Positions 50,360 through 62,069 of a DNA stretch of 64,000 nucleotides are shown here, one piece after another. The notes beneath the pieces are model-generated. The model did not search any database. It worked only from the letters and a program-made list of their open reading frames with translations, and had not been told where the DNA came from. Within the stretch, counting starts at the first letter, position 1, and each line of letters begins with the position of its first letter. The translations under genes were made by a program, and so were the position numbers. Source of the DNA: Symsagittifera roscoffensis (taxonomy: Eukaryota > Xenacoelomorpha > Acoela > Convolutidae); NCBI RefSeq assembly GCF_963678635.1, contig NC_087065.1, forward strand, positions 41,851,430 to 41,915,429, given 5' to 3'.

Positions 50360-53300
50360 ATGGGTTGTCGTAAAAGAAAAGATGAGTCGCACAATGGTGC
50401 TTATGAGTCATCGGCGGGTAATATAGAAATTCAAACGAGGAAGAGAGCCAAGAAGCCTGTTCATCACAGCAAATCGTTCAAACTTATTTTCCAGCTCACT
50501 CTTACTGCAGTTTTCTTTTTTGTTGAACTTATTGTTGGCTATATTGGGAACAGTATGGCCCTCGTTGCCGACTCTTTCCACATGCTTAGTGATGTTATTT
50601 CACTCATAATAGGATTGCTGGCAGTTCGAATGGCCAGTAAACGGTCATCGAAAAACACATTTGGCTGGGTTAGAGCTGAAGTTCTTGGAGCACTCGTGAA
50701 CTCAGTATTTTTGTTGGCTCTCTGCTTTTCTATTTTCATCGAATCTGTAAAACGGATTATCGAACCCGAACCCGTTGAAGATCCAGATTTAGTCCTCTAC
50801 GTTGGTATTGCTGGCCTTCTCATCAATGTCATCGGGATGTTCATTTTTAGTCGTACGTATTCATTGATGTCATACTTTTTGTCACTTGCGAAAGCAAATG
50901 TTTTTGCAATTGGGATTTTTCCCGTTATTTTTTTTTACAAATTTGTCAGCAAATGACTTTGCTTTATGATGGGACTTCAACATCTATCAGAACCCTTCTC
51001 ACTTGGTCTAGAGGTGTTTTTTGTGGAAACTGAAAATTTTCGAATATTTTAGACTTACGTGTCTGCTTATTTTTGTCCGCTTTTGCAATTTGAACTTTTT
51101 TTTGACAAAGAAAACAATTTTTTAATTTATTTTTTCATTTTTCTTTTCATTAGTGTACGTGGCTGAGTGGTTGGCGTGTGATACTCTTAAACTCTAGGTC
51201 GCAGGTTCGAATCTCAGTGGTTCGAATTTATTTTTGCGCTTTATAGAGCTGCTTTTTGTCGTGTTCTCGCTACGAGCGCAAAAGTTTGTGTTTGTTTTGA
51301 GAGCGAGGGGGACTTAAGTTTTAAGCTGTTTGAGTTAGTAGTCTCGTATTTTTTCATTTGACCAGCAAATAAATTTTGTAAATGTATGTGAGGGTGAAGA
51401 AGACTTTTTTTTTGTTTCAAAATCATGTCTCCTCAATTTTTTTTCAGCTTAAAAGGTTTCTGCAAGGGTATTTTCAGCTTTCTTGCCTCTTAATATTTTT
51501 TTGACGCTGATGTTTTCACTTTCTTTTGTATTGCATGTTTTTGCTTCAAAACTAGCCTTTTTTTTATTTTGATAGATTTCGAATTTCGACTATTTTGAAT
51601 TTTTTCATGTTTTTCGGCCACAATTTTTAGCGGCTTTCTCGTTGTGTATCGCAAGTGAGGCTAAGCTCAGCTTTGCCTCTGTGTTGAATTATTGCGATTT
51701 CTATAGTTTCTTGACACTTGCGATCAGCTTAATGTGTTATTACGAAAATTTTTTCTTACTAACCTAACTCTCAAATAAAAGTGTTCAATTATTTAGAAAT
51801 TTCAATGAAGTATTGGAAATTGCATAGCATCTGTTCTCTGCTTAAATTGTGGCTAGTGTTTGGAAGGTATTAAGCATCCGTGGCTGAGTGGTTAGTGTGT
51901 GAGTCTCTTAATCACGAGGTCGCAGGTTCGAATAGCAAATGAAGCTAATTTTTTTTTTTTACTAATTCGAGGCTTATTTTTTATTATTGCACGTCACAGA
52001 ACTTCTTTTATTCGTGTTCTCGGATAAAAGCAGCTTCGCCTCTGTGTTTGATTTTTTTGTTTAGCTAATCTTATATTGGGTTACACCTCAAGTTGTTGTT
52101 TTATGAGGTAAAAGAGATTTTTATGCGTGTGCATTGCAGATGGGGAAGGAGGGGTTTGCAAATTACGAGTTTCAAATTTTTTGTGACCTTTTTTTCGGCT
52201 CACGGGGTGTCTACACAAATTGTTTCAGCTTATTTAGAGCTTCGTGAGTAGCTGCTCATATAAGGCTGGCAAGGTTTTTGTCAAAGTCAACTGCCGTGGA
52301 GACAAAGATGATAAAGTTTTGTTGGATCTAGTAACTATCGATCTTTTCTCAAACACTTTTTTCGACCTGGTGGTTTTAGTCTTTTTTACTTTCGGCTAGC
52401 TGCCATGCTCTGTTTGTAATGTATCACAAATGGTGCGAAGATCAGCTTCGTCTCTTTTATTTATTTTGATTCCTTGTATTAGATCTTATAAAAACGGTCC
52501 TAGCTACTGATTTTCGGTTTTTTTTTAAATTAGCGGATCAGTAGAACTCAATTTCTATCTAGCAGTATGGCTCTTCAGTACGAGTATCAAAAAGTGAATT
52601 TTTCAATTGCAAGTGTTGTATTGCAAATTAGTCAAATTTAGCTTTTCATATCTACTGATAACAGTTTACCGAAAGAAAAACTGTCATGTAAATAATTTTC
52701 CCAAGTTTTACACATTGAAACACATCAAAAGGCTTAGTGTTTTTTTCTTCTGGATTATGGCGTGATATGATGAGTATCGTTTTTATTAGACCATCATGCT
52801 CATGATCATGGAGGAGGTGGTCATGATCATGGTCACGGACACAGTCATGGACACGGCAACACTCATGTTCACAACCATGGGCACGATCATGGCCACGGTG
52901 AGGCAAATCATCATCATGTCCATGCTCATACGCATCAGAGCCATGATCACAAGCTGACTAAACCATTGAAGACTGGCAATGTCGGAGACCACTCTGACGG
53001 TGATTCGGAACAGAGCGAGACCTTGATCACAAGTCACGGTGATAAAAGCGCAATCGATAGTGAGTTCATGACCGGAAAGAGCAATGCTACAAACTGCACC
53101 AGCAGTAGCTCAACTACTGTCAATAGCAGGTCAACTCTGAATCCGAAAGACTACGATCACTTGCCAACAGACTCAGAGTCGGGAGATACGCGTCCAGTGA
53201 ACATCATGAATCCGCAACTGACCGCACCGAGTTTCACGTGTTACTTCTGCCGAAACTGCATTCCAGCTGCATCGAGATCTAAGTGCCAACCGGAGTCGTG

Positions 53301-56300
53301 TTTCAAGTGTGCCGAGAATCAAGTCCCATCTGCTATCACATATCCATTAGAGTGAGTTTGTCCTCGTTCATATTCTGAGCCAGATTTTTTTCGTGATTGT
53401 ATAAAATTAAAAGCCATTTTTTAGAGTGACAAAGAAAGTCAACATGAACGGTATCAAGAAAGATGAAGAAAAGCAACAATCGTGTGCGAAAAAGAAGCAA
53501 AATCGTGAGTTTGCCCTGACATGAAGTTTTTGCATTGTTTTTGAATTAAAGGCTCTTCTTTCACATGCGTTCCATTTTAGACGATGGTTTGTGTTCTTTA
53601 ATTCCTAGAATTGTAAAATTTCTCAATCTATCCTGTCCGACAAATTACATCGAAATTTTTCTCTCAGTATCGAGAAAAACCACTTTGATAGACTTATTGC
53701 CGGAAGATTAAATGATACTGAGTCATTGATGAAGTCACTGTTGAAGTAAATGGCTAGTCTAGATTTAGACTTATTTTGACCGTACTTGATGGGAATAAAA
53801 ACCAGCATCGTAACTAGGTAGGAATTCTTAGCTATATACGACGCTGGTTTTTATTCTTTTGTTTTCCGGTTTTTACTTTTTTCTTAAATGGTTACTGATA
53901 GGAAAATTGTGTGCTACTTGAGGTAATCGGCAACTCTTGTTTCTGCGTATCATATTGGTGTTATAAAAAGGGAAAATAAGTAACAAGCTGGAAGTTGATT
54001 CTACTGTTTTTTTTTTTACAGCTGACCAAATGAACATCAGGGGAGTGTTCCTGCACATCTTGGGTGATTTTCTGGGATCCATCATAGTGTGCATCACAGC
54101 GGGTACTTTGATGCTCTGTGAGAGACTCCAGTTCTGTGGACCAGTTTGTGATAACCAGCCCACTGGTACACGAGTAGAAGTGCCATGTTGGACATTCTAC
54201 CTCGATCCATGTCTCAGGTTATGATTTGCTTTTCATCATTTAGCTTCCAGGGAAGGCAGGCGATCCATAAAAAGTTCCGAAGTTACTGTAAACAAGTTGT
54301 TACCCTTGAGATTAGCTAGGGTATTGTAATCGGATACTAGACTTTTTCCCATAAATAACTTTGCTTACAAAAGTCGCACGTGATTTGTTTTGTGCATCAG
54401 ACTTATACAGGTCTTAGTTTTTTTTTTTTGTTTTTTTTTTTAGGAAAAAATTTTAAAATTTGTTCACGCTCAAATTTTACTTTTTTTCGGGGTTTGACTT
54501 TTGATTTCTTTTTAAATTCACTTCATTTCCTTTGTTAAAAGGAAGGCAAACTGCACTTTTGAAGAGCAAAATGTTATGGTCACGCAAAAATGGATTGACT
54601 TCTAATTAAGAAAATGGAATTTAATTATCAGATTACCCAGTAACATAAAAAGTGTTACCTATTGATCCATTTTTTTCTTCAAATTTGGTTCAGTTTATTA
54701 AAAAAAGGGTCAGGCATAAATTGATCATGCAATTCAAAGAGCTCTAAGGGCATATATATTTTTTCAAAATTCGCAAGTTGAAGTTTTATCAAAAAACAAG
54801 TCAGTTTTTTTCTGTTTCTTTGCGTTCATTACTCTTTTTCAAGTGTCAGTTGGCTATGTTTATTTTTTGCAGTAGTTTGTAATTTTACCGCCTATGATTT
54901 TAAGAATTTTTTCCGAATTTAAGAATGAACGAAGTGGAAACACTTATTTAGGTCAGATTTTGTAGGAAAAAATATCTCCAACAAATTTTGTTTTCTCGAT
55001 CGATTTTTATTTTTTTTTCACGCAGTGACTTCTGATTTTTCTAGTTCAATTCAAATTCAATTACTGAATGTTAGGCAAATTTCTCTCTCCCTTAATGAAT
55101 GTGGAAATGGCAAAAAAATGTGAAAGTCGAAAGTGAATTTTAAAATTCCACAGCGGAATATAAAATTAACTATTGATCAAGTTTTCTCTAATCGTTTGTT
55201 TAAAGTGTCAATCGGAAAAGATTCTTTTATCTGTTGTCGCTGAATAGAAAACGTTTCAACGCGATGTAATTTTCCGTAGAAAGGTGAACAAAATTTTAGA
55301 AAACTCCATAATTTTTTGTGTTTTCTTGACATTTATCTATTTTGCTATTGGCTGTGCTAATATTTAAAAAAAAATACACGGATTTTCTGTTTTTAGTCGC
55401 ATTATTTTGAAAATAAGAAAGTGCTTCACACCTGTGGATGAATGAAAATTAACGAATTTTTCCGATTTTTTTCATTATTCCGTTAATGATATTGTTTATT
55501 ACGCTTGGAGTTAGCAAGCGTTATCAAATCGGATCGAGGCTTTTTTTCGGGCCAACTTTTTGAGTTACAAAAATCCTTGAATCATTTGCGCTGCTGACTA
55601 TCATGCTTGGTTTCTTGATTTTTCTGAACTTATGACTACTGAAATAGTAACTTTAAGATTCTACAATATGTCATAAGGTTCTACATTTTAACTAATAGAA
55701 TTTAACTAATAATGATGATGATTATTTGGCTTGTTGATTGTCGAGATCAGAACTGTCGGCTTAGTTTCCGAATTGTTTTTTGATTTGTGTTAGTGCATGT
55801 TCTTATGTAATAATGTATATAGGAGCATTACAAGGCTTTCGATTTGTTTCGAATCTTGTAAGGTAAATTTCTTATATAAATTCAAATTAATCTACGGCAA
55901 TTTTGGCCTGGCGGTGAAGTCTAAGCCTGGGACGACAAACGTCTTGAGTTCAAATTCGCCTGCAAACTGAAAAATTTGCTTGCGAACTGGAAAAAAAAAT
56001 CTTACAATTTCGCCTGCAAACTGAAAAATTTGCTTGCAAACTGGAAAAAAATATCTCTTCATGCTTAAGTTTTTTCAACGTAATTGCAATGCTTAAGAAA
56101 CTTTTTTGTTTTTCCAATTGGAATTCTGTTTATTTCACAATTTGTAATAAATGACACTGTCATTGGATGCTGTCAGGATACTTTCAGAGATAACAATTCT
56201 TCCTCCAAATGTGATTGCTCGAATGCTATTAGTTTCCGAGATATTGAGAAATGACCTTTTTTATGATTTTTTCTAAATTTTCAAAGAACTTAGAATTTAA

Positions 56301-59300
56301 AAACTTTCACAAAGTTTGAATTTCCGCACCCTGTAATTTTATGCTGTCAGGGTTCTTCCAGGGGCTGGAAATCTTGCCTCCTTGTTTGACAGCTCGAATT
56401 ATTTTAACTTCCGAGATATGACGTTTTTTTTGGCATTGTTTTTTTTTCTGATAAAATACTGAGGTTCAAAAAAATTCACAAATTTTGAAATTCCCAATCA
56501 TGTAGTTCGGTGTTGTCGGGGGTACTCTCAGTGGATGCAGATTTTGGCTTCAGATGCGACTAGTTCAAAAAGAACTTTAAAGTTATGTTTACTTTTTTTG
56601 TTCAGTTTATGAAATAGAAAGCGTTTCTGGATTCTCCGTCTATCGTTAATATTGCATCAATCTCGTTGATTTTTCGTGCATTTTATGAATATGCAATTTT
56701 AACGTAAGTTAATCTGTTTGAAACATTGGAGGTGCGTTCCTTGCTATTTCTTTTGAAAAAATTGTCGACCTATTAGTTTGCCTTTTATGTTTTTTTTTTC
56801 GGCTCAAATGATATCGGGCTCTTATGTAGACGTAATCATTTAAAACTGCGTAGCTTGAACGAAAAATGTGTTTTATCTTCCTGTGCTTGTGTCAGTATTC
56901 GCGAGACTGGGGAGCCTATAAATTTTTGATTTTCAAAATTTTTTAGATCCGTTTTTTGTGCCAGCAGTTTCGTGTCTCCTTTGTTAACTCATGTTAGTTT
57001 TTGTTTCAAAACTAATTTAACGCTGTCAATTGTTTTTGTCGACACCTTTTTTCTCGAATTGAACTCCAATCGAGACCAACGTACAGTTCTTAGTTGATGT
57101 TTTTTTCGGCATTAGGAAGAAAAACTGACTGAGTCGCTTCGGCCTTATTTGTTTTCGGCCAGCCGCCGTACTTAAATTATTGTATCGCGATTGGCTTGAA
57201 GCTCGTTACGCCTGTGTAAACTGGTTTTAAAAGGTTTTGCAAGGTTTCAGGAAAAGCTGTTTAGCACAACAGCCTGAGCTGTTTCCGCTATGGATATTTT
57301 TAGTGCTGGTTCAAAAGAATCGAAAAAGCTACAGTTAAAAATTAAAAACGAGCATCTGTCATTGTAAAAAAAAACTTAGAAATGTCTAATTTCTTTTTGC
57401 AGGAAACCGTTTTAAGAGTCAATGAGCTCGGGCGTTGTTCCGACCAGTAAAAGATGAGAGGAATTTTGAAAGATCTTTGGGTGTGGTTCAGTGTTTAAGA
57501 GTCATGAACGTAGTGAATACTCTGACATAGGTCGTTATGATTTTTCTGGTGGATTTAAATTTTAAGATTTCTCAAATGGTGTTAATGTTTTCAAAAATAG
57601 TTCAATCCTGTCTTAGGACTCAACCAGCCTCAAAATTTTAATCTTGAATTTCCAAAGTTTTTTTTCAAGGAACAAGTTAGTTTTTTTTCAAGACTCGGTG
57701 AACGTAGTTCAGACTCTTATATAGGCTGTGATTTTTTCAGTTTTTGTAGTAGATAAGCAACTGCTAAAAATTGGATCGAGAAATTTTGTGAACAAACAGA
57801 GACACGCGGTGTCGAGATGTAATGTAAATAAATTCCGAGATGCCTTGTAAACTGTTGCTTATCAGGTATGAAACACGTGAAAAAATTGAACAAAACACAT
57901 TTGAAAAAGTTTTCACGATATCACGCGATTTTCTTTCTAATTAGTTTTGGTTGGTTTTCTAGAAAAACCATTGCACTAGTGTTTTAAATTTTGCTCTAGT
58001 TTTGCAACTTCTGCAAAAGTTTTTTTCTCAGTATTGCACTAGTGTTTCAAATATTGCACTAGTTTTTAAATATGGCAAGGAAAAATACTGAAAACGTGTG
58101 CTTAAAATGCTCTAATAACAAAACTAATCCATTCATACTTATAAATGCAAATATGAATGTCTTTAGAGATATTCTGCAATTTTTGAGTTCATTTGGTGGA
58201 AGGTTGGCAAAATACACTCTCCAATTATGAAAGCTGAAATGGCGCAAAAAAACGTGATCGATTTCTAGTTTCGAAAGTGGAATTAAATTTTCAGATTTTC
58301 CAGGAGAATAAAAAATTTCCTAATTATACTATTTTCTCAAATTGACTAATTTTTAATCAAAAAAGTGTCAATTTTAGATTTTTCTTGAAATTCAAATTGC
58401 GTTGAAGAATGTATTTTTTTCTTTGAAATTCGAAAGACGAGATTTTTTAAACACTGTTTTTTTTTCTCTGTTTACTTGCGTTCATTGACGCTTTTACATG
58501 AAGATTAGTTGCGGAAACATTCTCGAGGTTTTCTTGGAACTACCACACCATGTTACTACCACACTTGATATTTTATGGTAATTTAATCGAATCCTCCTTG
58601 TTTCAGTATCTGCATGGTTATCATCATTCTGAGTTCAACCATTCCACTGTGTAAGTTGTCCCTCTCACTTTATACCTACAATAGTTTATTTCTGGTTGTT
58701 AATTTTGAGCTGATTAACAAATTCTGATTTCCGTTTCAGTGAAGGAGTCTGCCTTCATTTTGCTGCAGACAGTTCCAACACACATTCGCATAGACCAAGT
58801 GCAAAGCGAACTGCTCGAACAGGTCATTATCTAATACTCGACTTTTAAGCGTTATTTTTCCAACCAAACTCAAGTGGTTGGAAGTAGTATCTATGATTTT
58901 CAGTTATTTGTGGTTATTCGAAGAAAGGTTGCTGGAGATTTGTATCATAAAAAAGTTATTTTTTCAGTCTGAATTTGGACTGTTCAAAGGTCAAATTTTT
59001 TTAGAGAAGGTCGAGACAAACTGTCTGAACTCTTACTGTTCAGACTCAGTTTTGGAGGATTCAGCGTCAGTTTTTCTGAAAATCATCTTTGATATGTCTT
59101 TTTTTAATAAAAAAAAGACTCTCGGGGATCTTTCATCCATTTATGTCGACAGGCATGAAATGTTTTCAAAAACATATTTTTTTCAATTGCAATTCCAAAT
59201 TTGCGATTGAAAAAAGCCTGCATGGCATGGGTAGATCCAGAATAGGGGCAAAATTGGTAATGAGAACCTCTGCGGTAACTTTTTTAAGCGAGATCTGATT

Positions 59301-62069
59301 TTTGTTCTGCTGTTTAAGGTGCCATCGATTAAAGGCATGCATGAGTTGCACGTGTGGCAGCTGGCGGGCAATAGGATCATAGCATCTGCCCACGTGCAGT
59401 GTCAGTCTCCACAGGAGTACATGCAGATGGCGAATGACATCAAGAGGTACTTCCACGACATGGGAATCCACTCTACCACCATACAGCCAGAGTTCATCGA
59501 GGTGAATCGAAACTTACATACTCGAGAAAAAGATCAATCAGAGTTCTTTTCGCTTCCTTATTTGATAGATAGCGACCTCTTCATGTAGTAATGTAATAAT
59601 AAGTTTAAAAAAACAACAGATGAAAAATTGAATAGAGAAACAATGGGCAAAGATTTCATAACATCCACATGGCGACAAATATATTTGAAGTGTTTATGAC
59701 CGCTGACGTCATTAACATGGGATTGAATTGAATGGATGCTTTCGGGATGGTTATTGTCATTTTATGAACTGGATAGCATCATGTAACTTTTGTGAGACGG
59801 CGGGCGCTGTGTTCGTTTGAAGTTGGTTGCTTTTCTCGAAGTGCTGGGTTTACGTCTAAGCTGGAGGAGCCAATTTAATTACTTGTTTAGTAGCATAGAG
59901 GAGTGCCAAATATAAATTAGTACCAAAGGGAGGAGAGAAGAAGGGCAGTAAGTGTTTACAAGGACAGATCTAGGATTTTCACGAGGGAGATTTTTTTCTT
60001 CTTTAGGTCTCGACCAAATTGATTTTTCGAGCTCTCTCAAATCGCAATATATTTTTAAAGAAAACAGGAATAAAAGAATTTTAGACACCTTTTAAGGTTC
60101 GATGAACGTAGTTCAGACTTTTATATAGGTTGTGTTGATTTTTTCGTTTTTTCACTAGTCAATGAACGAAGTTAAGACTCATAGGTTGCGATGATTTTTT
60201 TTTTTTTTTTTCACGGAAAGTCTTTAAAATTTGTTCAGTCTCAAGTTTAGTTTTTTGATATTTGACTTTTGATTTCTTTCTAAAATCAGTCTATTTCCTT
60301 TGTTCAAAGGAAGGCAAACCCCACTATCGAACAGCTAAAAGGCAAAGGTCACGAAAAACGTGATCGACTTCTAATTTCAAAATTTGACTATCAGATCTTC
60401 TTGCGAAACAAATTTTTTTTTAAATTATGATCCGATTTTCTTTAAATTGGGTTAATTTTCTCAACAAAATGAAAACGTGAATTGTTCTAGAATTTCAAAG
60501 GGTTTTAATGGGATCTTTTTTTTGGAAGTTCGAAAGTTGAGATTTTTTCAAAAAAAAAACAAGTCAGTATTTTATTTTCCCGTTTAATTGCGTTCTTTGA
60601 CTCTGTTTCAACTGTCTGTTGGCTATATTTGTAAAAATTTAACCATTAAAACGCGTTTGTTTGGCGCGCACTTACCCCTCAAAATTGGCACCTTCAGAAA
60701 AATGTTAAGGTTGGTCAGCCAAAAATGTATGTTCTAAACTATTAGTATTTAAGGGGCGACCTTTTGGTTCCTCAGGGGGTCCGATACAGTGTTTTTAATA
60801 ACTGAATGTTTCAGACTCCGTGGGACCCTAAAAACGGCATGACTATGAAGGTACCTATTATTGGTAGAACAGACGTAACACACGATTCTCAGGGATCGGT
60901 TAGTGTTGTAGGCTCAAGTGGCAGTAATTCCAAAGAGAGCAAGTCAGTCGTTCGCAGCGATGGCGGCGATAATTATGAGAACGCTGCCGACAACAAGGAA
61001 TGTCTGCTTACATGTGGACCGGAAAAGAGTTGCACCGACGAGCTGCTCTGCTGTCCGAGGGACCGAGCAGATCCGAAGCGCATTTCGAAGAAGCGCATTA
61101 GCGAGCAGGAACAGGGTGGCAATGCGACTGGCAAGCTGCTGACAGATGTTTCTCTGGATCTTACTGGTTTAGTTTCTTTGTTGGTCATTGATTTATTTTT
61201 GGAGTCTTTGAATCATTCTTACAATTACTAAACGCAAGTGATTGATTGACCTTTAAAGGCTCGTGTATTTGAAATTATACCAGAGCCTGATACCATTATA
61301 CCATAAAAAGTTTACTTATGGATCCAGTTTGCTCAAATTGGATTAATTTTATCAAAACAGTATCCATCATAAATTGTTTTAGAATTTCAGAGCTTTAAGG
61401 CCATCTGTTTTTTCTGCGAGATTCGAAAAATGAGATTTTTTTCCCTCAAAACCAGTGTGTTTTCTGTTTACTTGCGTTCATTGACTCTTTTCGAACAACT
61501 GTCTGTTGGCTATGTTATTAATTTTTGGAGACAACCGTTGTCCATTATTCTTTATTTACTAACTTAATGCGTGTTTGTATAGTTATTTTGTCACACGGCG
61601 CACAAGAAAAGACACTAATTTGAAGAAAAAAAGAAAAATTTTTGTGTGATCGGAACATTCTGTGCTACTTGCACAGACACCGGCTATCCATGTTCTAATT
61701 TAGAACTGCTAAAGATGTCCTATTTTGCTTACTTTTTTTGAAATGTTTATTCCCCTGTACGAGTAAGTTTTGACCCTCATTTCGGAATTTGTAGCGAGGC
61801 TAAGCTTAAATTTTCACAGCTACAAGATTACAAGATTAAATTTTCAAAAACCAGTGATTTTTTCAGGCATATCTAATCAGGGTTCCCATTTGTCCGCTGC
61901 CGACCCGAGAAAACCGAACGAACAACAATCCTTTGCCATTGCCAATTTTCAGTCCGGTGGCAATTCTCGAGGCTCAAATTCAAACAGTGAAGCGTCGAGA
62001 GGTAAACAGCAGACAATTTCAATCAGCCAATCACATTCCTCGAACGTGAACAACGAATCTCGTTCGTAG
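50360..62069 (+). CDS. Zinc transporter, SLC30A1/ZnT1-type (nine coding exons, 731 aa inferred)
   Basis: Inferred exons: 50360-50852, 52790-53351, 53425-53504, 54022-54217, 58607-58650, 58740-58822, 59319-59501, 60815-61166, 61867-62069. All introns are GT..AG and phases agree. The cation diffusion facilitator family moves Zn out of the cytosol in exchange for protons as a dimer; ZnT1 acts at the plasma membrane. TM1-4 lie in exon 1 (about residues 41-164). The TM2 metal site is FHMLSD (H74, D78); FGWVRAEVLGALVN precedes TM3. Exon 2 is the His-rich loop (25 His in about 58 residues) plus a six-Cys cluster. TM5 has VFLHILGD (H390, D394) and TM6 follows. Exon 7 is the cytosolic domain (MHELHVWQLAGN, STTIQPEF). 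It is longer than vertebrate ZnT1 (about 507 aa), mainly in the loop and tail. Exon 8 uses a weak donor. Confidence 0.9.
51154..51226 (+). repeat. tRNA-Lys(CTT)-like repeat head
   Basis: The A box TGGCTGAGTGG, anticodon-loop-like CTCTTAA and B box GGTTCGAATCT are spaced as in a tRNA. Anticodon and T stems mismatch, so it is a tRNA-derived repeat or pseudogene. Confidence 0.5.
51874..51935 (+). repeat. Second tRNA-Lys(CTT)-like repeat head
   Basis: It has the same A box (TGGCTGAGTGG), CTCTTAA loop and B box (GGTTCGAAT) as 51154-51226. The 3' part after the B box is unrelated and runs into a T10+ tract at about 51950, a possible Pol III terminator. Confidence 0.5.
54218..58606 (+). other. Intron 4 of the zinc transporter (4.4 kb), repeat-filled
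   Basis: No exon or gene is supported. It holds copies of the TGAACGTAG/GGAAGGCAAAC repeat family (54400-54900, heads at about 57502 and 57691, body 58220-58520), a tRNA-like segment at 55904-55960 and a hairpin repeat at about 57180. Confidence 0.7.
54400..54900 (+). repeat. Dispersed non-coding repeat, copy in intron 4
   Basis: Shared blocks are TTGACTTTTGATTTCTTT, then TTTCCTTTGTTAAAAGGAAG (a small inverted pair), GGCAAAC, a GTCACG..AAA block, and TTGCGTTCATTACTCTTTTTC with TTGGCTATGTTT. The same order is seen at 60090-60640 and about 63200-64000, and partly at 58220-58520 and 61290-61540. Confidence 0.7.
60090..60640 (+). repeat. Dispersed non-coding repeat, copy in intron 7
   Basis: It begins with GATGAACGTAGTTCAGACTT and continues through TTTGACTTTTGATTTCTTTC, CCTTTGTTCAAAGGAAGGCA and CTGTCTGTTGGCTATATTTG. 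It is the most complete copy of the family seen here. No ORF or terminal inverted repeat is evident. Confidence 0.7.

Larger units (their letters stand above)
50853..52789 (+). other. Intron 1 of the zinc transporter, with tRNA-like and hairpin repeats
   Basis: It starts GTACGT and ends TTTATTAG. It contains tRNA-like heads at 51154-51226 and 51874-51935, and hairpin-family copies at about 51643, 52030 and 52419. No coding exon is evident inside. Confidence 0.8.

Noticed and set aside
50853-50956. Exon 1 reading on to a stop at 50956 as a short transporter
   Set aside because: A consensus GTACGT donor at 50853 and an in-phase His-rich exon at 52790 make intron retention the simpler reading.
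51154-51226. Functional tRNA-Lys gene
   Set aside because: Boxes A and B are present, but anticodon and T stems do not pair.
52652-53037. Minus-strand His- and Met-rich ORFs
   Set aside because: They are antisense to the His-rich exon of the zinc transporter.
59879-60088. Minus-strand ORF near the exon 7-8 intron
   Set aside because: Low-complexity intronic sequence without homology or conserved features.
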